Shown here: piece by piece, positions 54,010 to 62,342 of the stretch | Position numbering within the stretch: position 1 is the first letter of the stretch | How the letters are laid out: each line of letters begins with the position of its first letter | From: Allosphingosinicella indica | GTDB lineage: Bacteria; Pseudomonadota; Alphaproteobacteria; Sphingomonadales; Sphingomonadaceae | Assembly: GCF_900177405.1 (NCBI RefSeq) | Contig: NZ_LT840185.1 | Coordinates: 496,001-560,000 of the forward strand | Direction of reading: 5' to 3' | DNA length: 64,000 bases | Translations under genes and position numbers: made by a program | Notes under the pieces: model-generated | The model's input: the letters and a program-made list of their open reading frames with translations, nothing else | The model's database searches: none | Told to the model about the DNA's origin: nothing

Positions 54010-54024
54010 GAACGAAACAGGAAC
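54010..54024 (-). promoter_or_regulatory. Perfect LexA box ahead of the DUF5131 gene
   Basis: On the plus strand GAAC (54010-54013), seven bases (GAAACAG), GAAC (54021-54024); on the coding strand this reads GTTC-N7-GTTC. It begins 21 bases upstream of the start codon. The surrounding bases form three 11-bp near-repeats (AGGAACGAAAC, AGGAACATAAC, AGGATTAAAAC at 54008-54040). Confidence 0.8.
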
Positions 54025-54089
54025 ATAACAGGATTAAAACCCCTTGTCTCCCTATTCTCCTTTAAGAAGTTGGCCAAACTGAGTCACAG

Positions 54090-55934
54090 TCACGCGGCTT
54101 CAGCCTTCCGCGACTGTCGCTTTCTTTCATGCGGGTCCAAAAACCGTTTGCGAATCCGAACAACTTTTGGCGTCACTTCCACCAGTTCGTCGTCCTGGAT
54201 GTAGGCGATCGCCTGCTCCAGGGTCATGCGGCGCGGGGGGGTCAGGCGGATGCCTTCGTCCTTGCCGCTGGCGCGGAAGTTGGTGAGCTGCTTGGACTTC
54301 AAGGGGTTCACCTCGAGATCCTGCGGCTTGGCATTCTCGCCGATCACCATGCCTTCATAGAGCTTGTCGCCCGGCGCGATGAAGAGGATGCCGCGCTCCT
54401 CGATGGAATTGAGCGCATAGGCGACCGCCTCGCCCTGTTCCATCGAGATGAGGACGCCGTTCTGGCGGCCCTGGATCGGCCCCTTGTACGGCCCGTATTT
54501 CTCGAACAGCCGGTTCATGATGCCGGTGCCGCGCGTGTCGCTCAAGAACTCGCCATGATAGCCGATGAGGCCGCGCGAGGGGGCGGAGAAGGTGAGCCGC
54601 GTCTTGCCGCCGCCCGACGGGCGCATGTCGGTCATCTCGGCTTTGCGGAGCGCCATCTTCTCGACGACGGTACCCGAATGCTCGTCGTCGACGTCGATGA
54701 CGACCTGCTCATAGGGCTCCTCGCGGCCGCCGGATTCGCTGTCCTTGCCCTCGCGGAAGAGGACGCGGGGGCGCGAGATGGAAAGCTCGAAGCCTTCGCG
54801 GCGCATCGTCTCGATGAGGACGCCAAGCTGCAGCTCGCCACGGCCGGCGACCTCGAACGCATCATTGTCGTGCGCGGCGGTAACGCGGATCGCGACGTTG
54901 GTCTCCGCCTCGCGCTCCAGCCGGTCGCGGATGACGCGGCTCTGCACCTTGTCGCCGTCACGGCCCGCATAGGGGCTGTCGTTGACCGAGAAGCTCATCG
55001 CCAGCGTCGGCGGATCGATCGGGCGCGCGGCGACGGGGGTGGTGACGCCGGGCGCGGCGATGGTGTTGGAGACGGTCGCCTTGGTGAGGCCGGCGATGGC
55101 GATGATGTCGCCCGCCTGCGCGCTCTCCACCGGCACGCGCTCGAGCCCCTTGAACGCGAACACCTTGGTCGCGCGGCCGGATTCGACGGGATTGCCGTCG
55201 ACGTCGATCGCGGTGATCGGCATGTTGACGTCGAGCTTGCCGCTCTCGATGCGGCCGGTGAGGATACGGCCGAGGAAGGGATCGCGATCGAGCAGGGTGG
55301 CGAGCATCTTGAACTCGCCCTGGGTGTCGAGGCCCGGCGCGGGGACGTGGGCGACGATCGTTTCGAACAGCGGCGTCAGATCGCCCTCGCGGACGTCATC
55401 GGTGCGGCCGGCATAGCCCGAGCGGCCGCTGGCGTAGAGGACGGGGAAATCGAGCTGCTCGTCATTGGCGTCGAGGCTGAGGAACAGCTCGAAACATTCG
55501 TCGAGCACTTCCGCCGGGCGCGCGTCCGGCCGGTCGATCTTGTTGACGACGACGATCGGCTTGAGGCCGAGCGCGAGCGCTTTGCCGGTGACGAACTTGG
55601 TCTGCGGCATCGGCCCTTCCGCCGCATCGACGAGCAGGATGACGCCATCTACCATCGAGAGGATGCGCTCCACCTCCGCGCCGAAATCGGCGTGGCCCGG
55701 CGTATCGACGATGTTGATCCGCATCGCCTCCGCGCCCGCGCCCTGCCACTCGATCGAGGTGCATTTGGCGAGGATGGTGATGCCACGCTCTTTTTCGAGA
55801 TCGTTCGAGTCCATCGCCCGCTCTTCGACGCGCTGGTTGTCGCGGAAGGTGCCGGACTGGCGGAAAAGCTGATCGACCAGGGTGGTCTTGCCGTGATCGA
55901 CGTGCGCGATGATGGCCACGTTGCGGAGGCTCAT
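54090..55934 (-). CDS. typA: Ribosome-associated GTPase TypA/BipA
   Basis: A 614-residue translational GTPase needed for growth under stress and ribosome assembly at low temperature. The G domain has AHVDHGKTT (G1, residues 10-18), [15 protein letters not shown] and [11 protein letters not shown]-like domains III and V follow, then the BipA-specific C-terminus ending in a basic tail ([15 protein letters not shown]). ATG 55934 starts the universal [15 protein letters not shown]. The coding-strand leader GGCCAATCCCGC follows a divergent region shared with the MgtE-like gene. Confidence 0.96.
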   Translation of the reverse strand: MSLRNVAIIAHVDHGKTTLVDQLFRQSGTFRDNQRVEERAMDSNDLEKERGITILAKCTSIEWQGAGAEAMRINIVDTPGHADFGAEVERILSMVDGVILLVDAAEGPMPQTKFVTGKALALGLKPIVVVNKIDRPDARPAEVLDECFELFLSLDANDEQLDFPVLYASGRSGYAGRTDDVREGDLTPLFETIVAHVPAPGLDTQGEFKMLATLLDRDPFLGRILTGRIESGKLDVNMPITAIDVDGNPVESGRATKVFAFKGLERVPVESAQAGDIIAIAGLTKATVSNTIAAPGVTTPVAARPIDPPTLAMSFSVNDSPYAGRDGDKVQSRVIRDRLEREAETNVAIRVTAAHDNDAFEVAGRGELQLGVLIETMRREGFELSISRPRVLFREGKDSESGGREEPYEQVVIDVDDEHSGTVVEKMALRKAEMTDMRPSGGGKTRLTFSAPSRGLIGYHGEFLSDTRGTGIMNRLFEKYGPYKGPIQGRQNGVLISMEQGEAVAYALNSIEERGILFIAPGDKLYEGMVIGENAKPQDLEVNPLKSKQLTNFRASGKDEGIRLTPPRRMTLEQAIAYIQDDELVEVTPKVVRIRKRFLDPHERKRQSRKAEAA

Positions 55935-56150
55935 GGAAATTCTCTCGATGTCAGAAAAGCGGGATTGGCCGCGCCTATAGCATCCTATTGCGGCGCAACA
56001 AGGGCGGTGCGGACCGGGCGGTGGCCGCGCATCCGTCCCATCGCGCGACGGAAGCGGCGATCGGGGCGACGGAGGCCGCATATATCGCATTGTGAATCGG
56101 TGGTTTGTCGGCCACACTCACGCCCATAAAAATCGGGGTGGGAGCCGTTC

Positions 56151-57212
56151 ATGTCTACAGTCGCCGAAAGCGTGGTGCAGCCCGAAGCCGTGCCCGCAGA
56201 ACCGCCGGTCAAGAAGCGCAAGCTCTTGAGCCGCGATCCGAACACCACGACCGCGGGCGACCTGATGTCGCCGCCGGTGGGCGTGTTCCGCCCCGACATG
56301 ACGGTCGCCGAGACGATCGAGCAGCTCCGCGTGATGACCCGCGATGCGATCGTCACCTATTGCTACATCACCGATGCCGACGGGCGGCTGCAGGGGCTGG
56401 TGGTGATGCGCGATCTGCTGCTCGCCCGGCCCGAGCAGAAGCTGGAAGAGCTGATGGCGCGCGACATCTTCGCGCTGCCCGCGCACATGAAGCTGGAGGA
56501 TGCGCTGAAGCTGGCGCTGTCGCGCCATTACCCGGTCTATCCGGTGGTCGACATCAACGGCGTGCTGAAAGGGCTGGTGCGCGGCGACGAGCTGTTCGCC
56601 GAACAGGCGATCGAAATCTCCGCGCAGGCCGGTAGCATGGTCGGCGTCGAGAAGGAGGAGCGCCTCAACACGCCGCTCGGCCGCAGCCTGCTGCTCCGGC
56701 ACCCGTGGCTGCAGATCAACCTGCTGACCGCCTTCGTCGCGGCGGCGGTGGTCGGCATCTTCGAGGACACGCTCGGCAAGCTCGTAATCCTCGCCGTTTT
56801 CCTGCCGGTGATGGCGGGGCAGACCGGCAACACCGGCTGCCAGGCGCTGGCGGTGACGCTGCGCGGCATGACGCTGGGTGATCTGAAGCCGGGCACCGAG
56901 CGCGCGCTGGTGATGAAGGAGGGCATGCTCGGCCTTTTCAACGGCCTGCTCGTCGGCGTCACCGCGGGCGCGGGCATGGCGCTCTACGCATCGATGCAGG
57001 GCGAGGCGCAGCCGCTGATGATGGGCATCGTCGTCCTGATCGCGATGGTGGTGAGCTGCATCGTCAGCGGCCTCGCCGGCGCGCTGATCCCGCTCGGCCT
57101 CAAGAAGGCGGGCGCGGACCCGGCGACAGCGTCGAGCATCTTCCTCACTACCGCCAGCGACGTGGCGAGCATGGGCATCTTCCTGACGCTGTCGACGGTG
57201 CTGCTGCTGTAG
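56151..57212 (+). CDS. MgtE-like magnesium transporter with CBS domains
   Basis: A 353-residue protein. A 35-residue leader precedes a CBS-domain pair (about residues 35-155; DLMSPPVGVFRPDMTVAETI and DIFALPAHMKLEDALKLAL). The MgtE membrane domain follows with five helices and the conserved FLPVMAGQTGNTGCQALAV. It lacks the MgtE N-terminal helical superhelix (family length about 450), so Mg2+-dependent gating would rely on CBS alone. It is divergent from typA. It could transport Mg2+, Co2+ or a related cation. Confidence 0.87.
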   Translation: MSTVAESVVQPEAVPAEPPVKKRKLLSRDPNTTTAGDLMSPPVGVFRPDMTVAETIEQLRVMTRDAIVTYCYITDADGRLQGLVVMRDLLLARPEQKLEELMARDIFALPAHMKLEDALKLALSRHYPVYPVVDINGVLKGLVRGDELFAEQAIEISAQAGSMVGVEKEERLNTPLGRSLLLRHPWLQINLLTAFVAAAVVGIFEDTLGKLVILAVFLPVMAGQTGNTGCQALAVTLRGMTLGDLKPGTERALVMKEGMLGLFNGLLVGVTAGAGMALYASMQGEAQPLMMGIVVLIAMVVSCIVSGLAGALIPLGLKKAGADPATASSIFLTTASDVASMGIFLTLSTVLLL

Positions 57213-57218
57213 GTTTGC

Positions 57219-57351
57219 GGGTCTCTCTCGACTGGCCGTCTCGACTGCGCTCGACGGCCGCTCGAGATGAGCGGAACTTGGTTGCTGACATCTCTCGCTC
57301 ATCTCGAGCAAAGCATCGAGCGAAGCCGAGATGCGTCGTCGAGAGACTAAC
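57219..57351. repeat. Inverted palindromic repeat, family C copy 1
   Basis: Bipartite element. Its left half (GTCTCTCTCGACTGGCCGTC at its outer end) and right half (CGCTCATCTCGAGCAAAGCA at its inner end) face each other around a short spacer. The right half ends inside the stop codon of the MarR gene. The half-units recur in swapped order at 58268-58376. Confidence 0.75.
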
Positions 57352-57784
57352 CCCGGCTGACCTGCTCGATCAGTTCGACGCCGCGGGCGAGCGCGCGCTG
57401 CTCGCTGGGGCCGAGTGCGGCCAAGCGGGCGGCGAGGACGCGGACGCGGCGGCGTCGGCCCTCTTCCAGCAACTCCCGCCCTTCGTCTGTCGCCGCGATG
57501 CGAACCGCGCGGCGATCGCGGGCATCGGTCTCGCGCGTAGCCAGTCCGGCCTTGACCAGTGCATCCACGATCCGGCTCATCGTCGGCGGGCGCACCTGCT
57601 CGGCTGCGGCGAGTTCGGCGAGTGAAAGCGGCCCGGCGAAGACCAGCACCGACAGAGCGGAGAGGCGCGGTGCGGAGAGGCCAGCGGCGACATCCTCGCG
57701 CCGGACCAGGCGCAGCAACCGGATGGCCGCGCCGTGCAGCCGCGCCGCAATATCCTCATTAATCCGGTCACTCTCGTAGCTCAT
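57347..57784 (-). CDS. MarR family transcriptional regulator
   Basis: A 145-residue winged-helix dimer. The core runs LSLAELAAAEQVRPPTMSRI (helix-turn-helix) and the wing LATRETDARDRRAVRIAATD. It probably represses its own gene and the divergent VOC gene. A 6-3-6 inverted repeat (ATTAGC/GCTAAT) lies between the two starts. The whole MarR-VOC pair is bracketed by family C palindromic elements. Confidence 0.9.
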   Translation of the reverse strand: MSYESDRINEDIAARLHGAAIRLLRLVRREDVAAGLSAPRLSALSVLVFAGPLSLAELAAAEQVRPPTMSRIVDALVKAGLATRETDARDRRAVRIAATDEGRELLEEGRRRRVRVLAARLAALGPSEQRALARGVELIEQVSRG

Positions 57785-57792
57785 CGCACTTA

Positions 57793-57807
57793 ATTAGCTT
57801 TGCTAAT
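57793..57807. promoter_or_regulatory. Candidate MarR operator
   Basis: ATTAGC-TTT-GCTAAT inverted repeat, nine bases before the marR start and 57 before the VOC start; a third ATTAGC half-site lies at 57826-57831. The region is AT-rich compared with surroundings, as expected for a shared promoter. Confidence 0.55.
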
Positions 57808-57863
57808 GTTTTGTTATGCGCAATAATTAGCACCTGCCGAGTCGCCCGGCAAGGAGAGCGCCG

Positions 57864-58241
57864 ATGAGCATTGCCGCCACCCACATCGCGCAGGTCGCCG
57901 TGCCCGTGCGCAACCTCGACCGCGCGCGGACTTTCTACCGCGACAAGCTGGGTCTGCCGCATCTGTTCGATGCGCCGCCCGGCCTCGCCTTCTTCGGCTG
58001 CGGCGAAACGCGGCTCATGCTGAGCCAACCCGAAGGCCCCGAGACCGCGACGAGCGCGATCCTCTATTATGGCGTGCCCGATGCGGGGGCCGCCGAGGCG
58101 GAGTTGCGCGCCGGCGGCGTCGCGATCGAGCAGCCCGCACACAAGATCGCCACGGTAAACGGCAAGCAAGTGTGGCTGGCGTTCATGCGCGACAGCGAGG
58201 GCAATATGATCGGGCTGATGAGCGAACAGGCGGCGGGCTAG
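57864..58241 (+). CDS. VOC family protein
   Basis: A 125-residue glyoxalase-superfamily protein with VRNLDRARTFYRDKLGL, LPHLFDAPPGLAFFGCG and the C-terminal LAFMRDSEGNMIGLMSE. Metal-ligand candidates are the first-strand H (THIAQVAVPV) and E/Q residues. The function is unknown; together with the adjacent MarR regulator it suggests a resistance or detoxification protein. GGAGAG is 10 bases before the ATG. Confidence 0.88.
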   Translation: MSIAATHIAQVAVPVRNLDRARTFYRDKLGLPHLFDAPPGLAFFGCGETRLMLSQPEGPETATSAILYYGVPDAGAAEAELRAGGVAIEQPAHKIATVNGKQVWLAFMRDSEGNMIGLMSEQAAG

Positions 58242-58267
58242 ACCGCTTCCGCCAATTCAACCAACAC

Positions 58268-58376
58268 CCCCGCTCATCTCGAGCGGCTGTCGAGCGAGGT
58301 CGAGACAGCCAAGTCGAGAGATCCGTCTCTCGACGGCGCATCTCGGCTGCGCTCGATGCTTTGCTCGAGATGAGCG
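58268..58376. repeat. Inverted palindromic repeat, family C copy 2
   Basis: Contains the same half-units as 57219-57351 but with outer and inner ends exchanged: CGCTCATCTCGAGCGGCTGT begins the element and CTTTGCTCGAGATGAGCG ends it, with CGAGAGA/TCTCTCG meeting in the middle. It ends 19 bases before the ArsR stop. Confidence 0.75.
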
Positions 58377-58395
58377 TTGAATGGGGGTTGCGCAT

Positions 58396-58719
58396 TTAAC
58401 CCTCCAGATCCCTCGCCAGCGTGTCGAGGAGATCGACGGCGCGTTCGGCATAGGGCCCGATCCAGCGATCATGGATGCGCTTGATCGGCAGCGCGTTGAG
58501 GTGGTTCCAGCGCTCGCGCCCCTCGCGCCGCGCGATGACGAGATCGGCCTGCTCCAGCACCTTCAGATGCTGCATCACCGTGCACCGGTCGAGCTTCGGG
58601 AAGCGATCGCACAGATCGCCGGTGGTGCGCGGCCCGGCCTTCAGCGCGTCCAGCAGATCGCGCCGCAGCGGCGCCGCCAGCGCCTTGAAAATCCGATCGT
58701 CGCTGACCGCTTTTGACAT
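58396..58719 (-). CDS. ArsR family transcriptional regulator
   Basis: A 107-residue winged-helix repressor. It has FKALAAPLRRDLLDALKAGP, TVMQHLKVLEQADLVIARREG and ERWNHLNALPI. No metal-binding CxC is visible in the DNA-recognition helix, so it belongs to the metal-independent group commonly divergent from SRPBCC (AHSA1) genes, as here. The inverted repeat overlapping its start codon is its probable operator. Confidence 0.9.
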   Translation of the reverse strand: MSKAVSDDRIFKALAAPLRRDLLDALKAGPRTTGDLCDRFPKLDRCTVMQHLKVLEQADLVIARREGRERWNHLNALPIKRIHDRWIGPYAERAVDLLDTLARDLEG

Positions 58720-58737
58720 GTTATGTTTTTATAACAT
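58718..58737. promoter_or_regulatory. Candidate ArsR operator
   Basis: A perfect 7-6-7 inverted repeat, ATGTTAT and ATAACAT, spaced by GTTTTT, in the 46-base gap between divergent arsR and SRPBCC genes. The left arm covers the arsR start codon. Confidence 0.6.
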
Positions 58738-58765
58738 ATAAGAGTGCGACTCAAGGAGAATGATG

Positions 58766-59245
58766 ATGATGGATCTGAAGTTTCAGGTATCGGCGCGGAT
58801 CGCGAAGCCGGTGCACGACGTGTTCGAGGCGGTGGCGAACCCCGATCAGCTATCGCGTTACTTCACGACAGGCGGCGCCAAGGGGCGGCTGGAGACCGGA
58901 GCGACGGTGCAATGGGAGTTCGCCGACTTCCCCGGCGCCTTCCCCGTGAAGGTGGTCGAGGTCGTCCCCGACGCGCGGATCGTGCTGCAATGGGAAGCGA
59001 ACGAAGGCCCGCCGCCCGAAGGCGCCGACGTGGAGAAGGTCGGCTATGACACAACCGTCACCATGCGCTTTACCGCGCTGGACGACGGCCGCACGCTGGT
59101 CGAGATCGCCGAGAAAGGCTGGCGCGAGACCGAGGTCGGGCTGCAGGGTTCTTACGGCAATTGCATGGGCTGGTCGCAGATGCTGTGCGCGCTGAAGGCC
59201 TGGCTGGAGCATGGCATCAACCTGCGCGAAGGCATGTACAAATAG
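58766..59245 (+). CDS. SRPBCC (AHSA1-type) domain protein
   Basis: A 159-residue START-like ligand-binding fold protein with RIAKPVHDVFEAVANPDQLSRY (split in family pattern), YFTTGGAKGRLETGATVQW and a C-terminal YGNCMGWSQMLCALKAWLEHG. AHSA1-like SRPBCC proteins bind hydrophobic ligands; the role is unknown. Four ATG codons follow one another at 58760-58771; ATG 58766 is seven bases from AAGGAG and is preferred. It is divergent from, and likely repressed by, the ArsR gene. Confidence 0.88.
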   Translation: MMDLKFQVSARIAKPVHDVFEAVANPDQLSRYFTTGGAKGRLETGATVQWEFADFPGAFPVKVVEVVPDARIVLQWEANEGPPPEGADVEKVGYDTTVTMRFTALDDGRTLVEIAEKGWRETEVGLQGSYGNCMGWSQMLCALKAWLEHGINLREGMYK

Positions 59246-59330
59246 CCGAGGGCCGCCCGGCCGATCGGAATCGCGCGCGATTCCAGCGGCGGCATATCTG
59301 AAACTGCTGTCCAACGGAGCGTGCCGAACC

Positions 59331-59681
59331 ATGGCGACCGATCACGACGCCTATATTGCGGAGGCCCCCGAGCCACTTCGTCCCCTGCTGAAGCGATTGC
59401 GCGCCGAACTCGCCGATGCGCTGCCGGATGCCGAGGAGATCATCGCCTACAAGATGCCGGGCTTCCGGATCGGCAAGGCGATCATTGCCGGCTATGCGGC
59501 GTTCAGCAAACAATGCGGCCTGTATGTCGCGGCATCCGCGATTGCGGCGCATGCGGACGAAATCGCGGCGGCGGGACTGAAGGCGACGAAAACCGGCGTT
59601 ACCTTCTCGCCGAAGCAGCCGATGCCCGACGCGCTCGTCAGGACACTCGCGTTGGCGTCCCGCCGCGATCAGAAGCCCTGA
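59331..59681 (+). CDS. DUF1801 family iron chaperone-like protein
   Basis: A 116-residue protein of the DUF1801/YdhG-like group. It has YIAEAPEPLRPLLKRLRAEL, EEIIAYKMPGFRIGKAIIAG and FSPKQPMPDALVRTL. Members bind iron or lipid-like ligands in a small alpha/beta fold. The function here is unknown. It converges with the DUF2474 gene of the cytochrome bd operon, with nine bases between the stops. GTGCCGAACC precedes the ATG; no strong ribosome-binding site. Confidence 0.83.
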   Translation: MATDHDAYIAEAPEPLRPLLKRLRAELADALPDAEEIIAYKMPGFRIGKAIIAGYAAFSKQCGLYVAASAIAAHADEIAAAGLKATKTGVTFSPKQPMPDALVRTLALASRRDQKP

Positions 59682-59690
59682 ACGAGACGG

Positions 59691-59816
59691 TCAGAGCAAC
59701 CACAGGCGGATGAGCCAGGCGACGGTGCCGATGACCGCGACGCCCGCGGCCCAGAGCAGAACGAACCAGCCGAGCCGCTTCCACAGGGGACCGGCCGCTT
59801 CGCCCGGCGCGCTCAA
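59691..59816 (-). CDS. DUF2474 small membrane protein of the bd oxidase operon
   Basis: A 41-residue single-helix protein (RLGWFVLLWAAGVAVIGTVA, then WLIRLWLL). Its TTG start at 59816 overlaps the cydB stop codon (TTGA), so translation is coupled. Position and length match DUF2474 proteins that accompany CIO-type cytochrome bd oxidases, analogous to CydX. It is likely an accessory subunit. Confidence 0.78.
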   Translation of the reverse strand: MSAPGEAAGPLWKRLGWFVLLWAAGVAVIGTVAWLIRLWLL

Positions 59817-60811
59817 TGATAGCCCTCCTCGTCCACCTTGCCGCGGAACACCCAATAGGACCAGGCGGTGTAGGCGAGGATGACGGGGACGAGGATGGCG
59901 GCGCCAACCAGCATGAACGCCTGGCTCTTCTCCGGCGCCGCCGCCTGCCAGATATCGACGCGGCCGGGGATGACATCGGGCCAGATCGAGATGCCGAGGC
60001 CGACGAGGGTAAGCGCGAACAGCCCCAGCGTCGCGAGGAAGGGCGTCGCATCGGTGCCACGGCGGATGCCGTGCCAGGCGAGCAGCGCAGTGAGGCAATA
60101 TGCGATCGGCATCAGCAGCGTGAAGATCAGCCCCGGCCACTCGAACCAGCGCTGATAATATTGGCCTTCAAGGAACGGCGTCGCGAGGCTGACCGCCGCG
60201 GTAAGCAACAAAAAGACGGGCAACAGCGCGCTGGCGAAGCGGCGCGCATCGTCGTGAAGCCGCCCTTCGGTCTTCCACACCAGCCAGCTCGCGCCGAGCG
60301 CGGCATATGCGACGACGAGGCTGAGCCCGGTGAGCAGGCTGAACGGGGTCAGCCAGTCCCACCAGCCACCGGCATAGGCGCGGCCGTCGACGTGGATGCC
60401 CTGGAGCAATGCGCCGAGCGTGATCCCCTGCGCGAAGGCGGCGAGCAACGATCCGCCGCAGAAGCCCGCATCCCACCAGCGGCGGTGCGCCGGATCGCGC
60501 CAGCGGAACTCGAACGCAACGCCGCGGAAGACGAGGCCGAGCAGCATTGCGGTGAGCGGCGCATAGAGCGCGGGCAGGATGATCGCATAAGCGAGCGGAA
60601 ACGCCGCCATCAGCCCGCCGCCGCCGAGCACCAGCCACGTCTCGTTGCCGTCCCACACCGGCGCAATGGCGTTCATCGCCTGATCGCGCTCCTTGCCGAC
60701 GGTGAAGCCGGGGAAGAGGATGCCGATGCCGAGATCGAACCCGTCCATCACCACATACATGGCGACCGCAAAGGCGATGATGACGGCCCAGACGATGGTC
60801 AGGTCCATCAC
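59813..60811 (-). CDS. cydB: Cytochrome bd ubiquinol oxidase subunit II
   Basis: A 332-residue membrane subunit with about eight helices. It begins MDLTIVWAVIIAFAVAMYVV and has the conserved MDGFDLGIGIL, WDGNETWLVLGGGGLMAAFP and RGVAFEFR. It pairs with subunit I to form the quinol oxidase that reduces O2 to water at low oxygen or in the presence of cyanide or NO. Its ATG overlaps the cydA stop by four bases, and its own stop overlaps the DUF2474 start. Confidence 0.95.
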   Translation of the reverse strand: MMDLTIVWAVIIAFAVAMYVVMDGFDLGIGILFPGFTVGKERDQAMNAIAPVWDGNETWLVLGGGGLMAAFPLAYAIILPALYAPLTAMLLGLVFRGVAFEFRWRDPAHRRWWDAGFCGGSLLAAFAQGITLGALLQGIHVDGRAYAGGWWDWLTPFSLLTGLSLVVAYAALGASWLVWKTEGRLHDDARRFASALLPVFLLLTAAVSLATPFLEGQYYQRWFEWPGLIFTLLMPIAYCLTALLAWHGIRRGTDATPFLATLGLFALTLVGLGISIWPDVIPGRVDIWQAAAPEKSQAFMLVGAAILVPVILAYTAWSYWVFRGKVDEEGYH

Positions 60812-62244
60812 TCAGCGCCCTCCTGCTTGTCGGGGCGCGGGTGGATGCCGTCGCGGTCGAGCGCCTGCGCGGGGGTGATGCCGGCTGTGCGGATCGGGGC
60901 GTCGGCGACATCCTCTTCATTGGGATGCGGCGGCTTCGCCATCAGCTTCAAGATGTAGATCGTCCCCGCGCCGAAGACGAGGAAGTAGGTGACGACGAAG
61001 GCGGCGAGCGATCCGGCGACGCCGGGGACGCCGATCGGCGCGACCGCATCCTTGGTGCGGAGCAGCCCGTAGATCACCCAGGGTTGGCGGCCGACCTCGG
61101 TCGTCACCCAGCCGGCGAGCACGGCGACGAAGCCCGCGGGGCCCATCAGCAGCGCAAAACGATGAAGCAGCGGCCAGTCGTACAGCCGCTTCCGCACCCG
61201 CGCGACGAGGCTCCACAGGCCGAGCAGCAGCATCAGCATCCCCATGCCGACCATGATGCGGAACGACCAGAAGACGATGCCGACCGGCGGCCTGTCCTCA
61301 CGCGCGATCGTGTCGAGCCCGTCGAGCGGCGCGTTGAGATCGTGCTTGAGGATCAGCGACGAGAGCTTGGGGATCTCGATAGCGGCATGAACGGTCTCCG
61401 CTTCGCTGTCGGGAATGCCGAACAGGATCAGCGGCGCGCCGTCCGGATGGCTCTGGAAATGGCCTTCCATCGCCATGACCTTGGCGGGCTGATGCTCCAG
61501 GGTGTTGAGACCGTGGAGATCGCCGACGAAAATCTGCACCGGCGCGACGATCGCCGCCATCCACATCGCCATCGAGAACATCGTGCGGACGTGCGGGCTC
61601 GCGCGCCCCTTCAGCAGATGCCAGGCCCCCACCCCGCCAACGACGAGCGCGGTGGTGAGATAGGCGGCGATGACGGTGTGAACCAAGCGATAGGGGAAGC
61701 TGGGGTTGAACACGATCTCCCACCAGCCGGCTTCCGGCACGAACTGGCCGACATCGTTCATCGCCCAGCCGACCGGGGTGTGCATCCACGAATTGACCGA
61801 CAGGATCCAGAAAGCCGATATGAAAGTGCCGACCGCGACCATCAAAGTCGCCGCGAAATGGAGGCCCTTCCCCACCTTGTTCATGCCGAACAGCATGACG
61901 CCGAGGAACCCGGCCTCGAGGAAGAAGGCGGTCAGCACCTCATAGGCCATCAGCGGCCCGATCACCGGCCCCGCCTTGTCGGAGAAGACCGACCAGTTGG
62001 TGCCGAATTGGTAGGACATGACGATGCCCGAGACGACACCCATGCCGAAGGCGATGGCGAAGATCTTCAGCCAATATTTGAAGAGATCGAGATAGCGGCT
62101 TTCGCCGGTCTTGAGCCACAGCGCCTCGAGCACCGCGAGATAGGAAGCAAGGCCGATCGAGAAAGCGGGGAAGATGAAATGGAACGAGACGGTGAACGCG
62201 AACTGGATTCGCGCCAGCAGCAGGGCCAGTTCACTGTCGGCCAC
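60808..62244 (-). CDS. cydA: Cytochrome bd ubiquinol oxidase subunit I
   Basis: A 478-residue haem-bearing subunit. It has an N-terminal LLARIQFAFTVSFHFIFPAF (haem ligand histidine), GIVMSYQFGTNWSVFSDKAG, EAGFLGVMLFGMNKVG and the signature GRQPWVIYGLLRT. The length and short periplasmic quinol loop correspond to the cyanide-insensitive (CIO) type. It is the first gene of cydA-cydB-DUF2474. No CydR/FNR site was recognised in the 98-base gap before glsA. Confidence 0.95.
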   Translation of the reverse strand: MADSELALLLARIQFAFTVSFHFIFPAFSIGLASYLAVLEALWLKTGESRYLDLFKYWLKIFAIAFGMGVVSGIVMSYQFGTNWSVFSDKAGPVIGPLMAYEVLTAFFLEAGFLGVMLFGMNKVGKGLHFAATLMVAVGTFISAFWILSVNSWMHTPVGWAMNDVGQFVPEAGWWEIVFNPSFPYRLVHTVIAAYLTTALVVGGVGAWHLLKGRASPHVRTMFSMAMWMAAIVAPVQIFVGDLHGLNTLEHQPAKVMAMEGHFQSHPDGAPLILFGIPDSEAETVHAAIEIPKLSSLILKHDLNAPLDGLDTIAREDRPPVGIVFWSFRIMVGMGMLMLLLGLWSLVARVRKRLYDWPLLHRFALLMGPAGFVAVLAGWVTTEVGRQPWVIYGLLRTKDAVAPIGVPGVAGSLAAFVVTYFLVFGAGTIYILKLMAKPPHPNEEDVADAPIRTAGITPAQALDRDGIHPRPDKQEGAE

Positions 62245-62342
62245 GTCGCATTCCTCCCTGCCCGCGGCTCCTAGCCGAGCCGCGCGGAGATTTCACCCCC
62301 CGAAGGTTGCCGAACGCGCGAGTGGACTTGCACGGCCTGCAA

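Noticed and set aside
54129-56129. A 666-codon open frame opposite typA
   Set aside because: It has no domain or start signal and the opposite strand encodes a full-length, canonical TypA GTPase.
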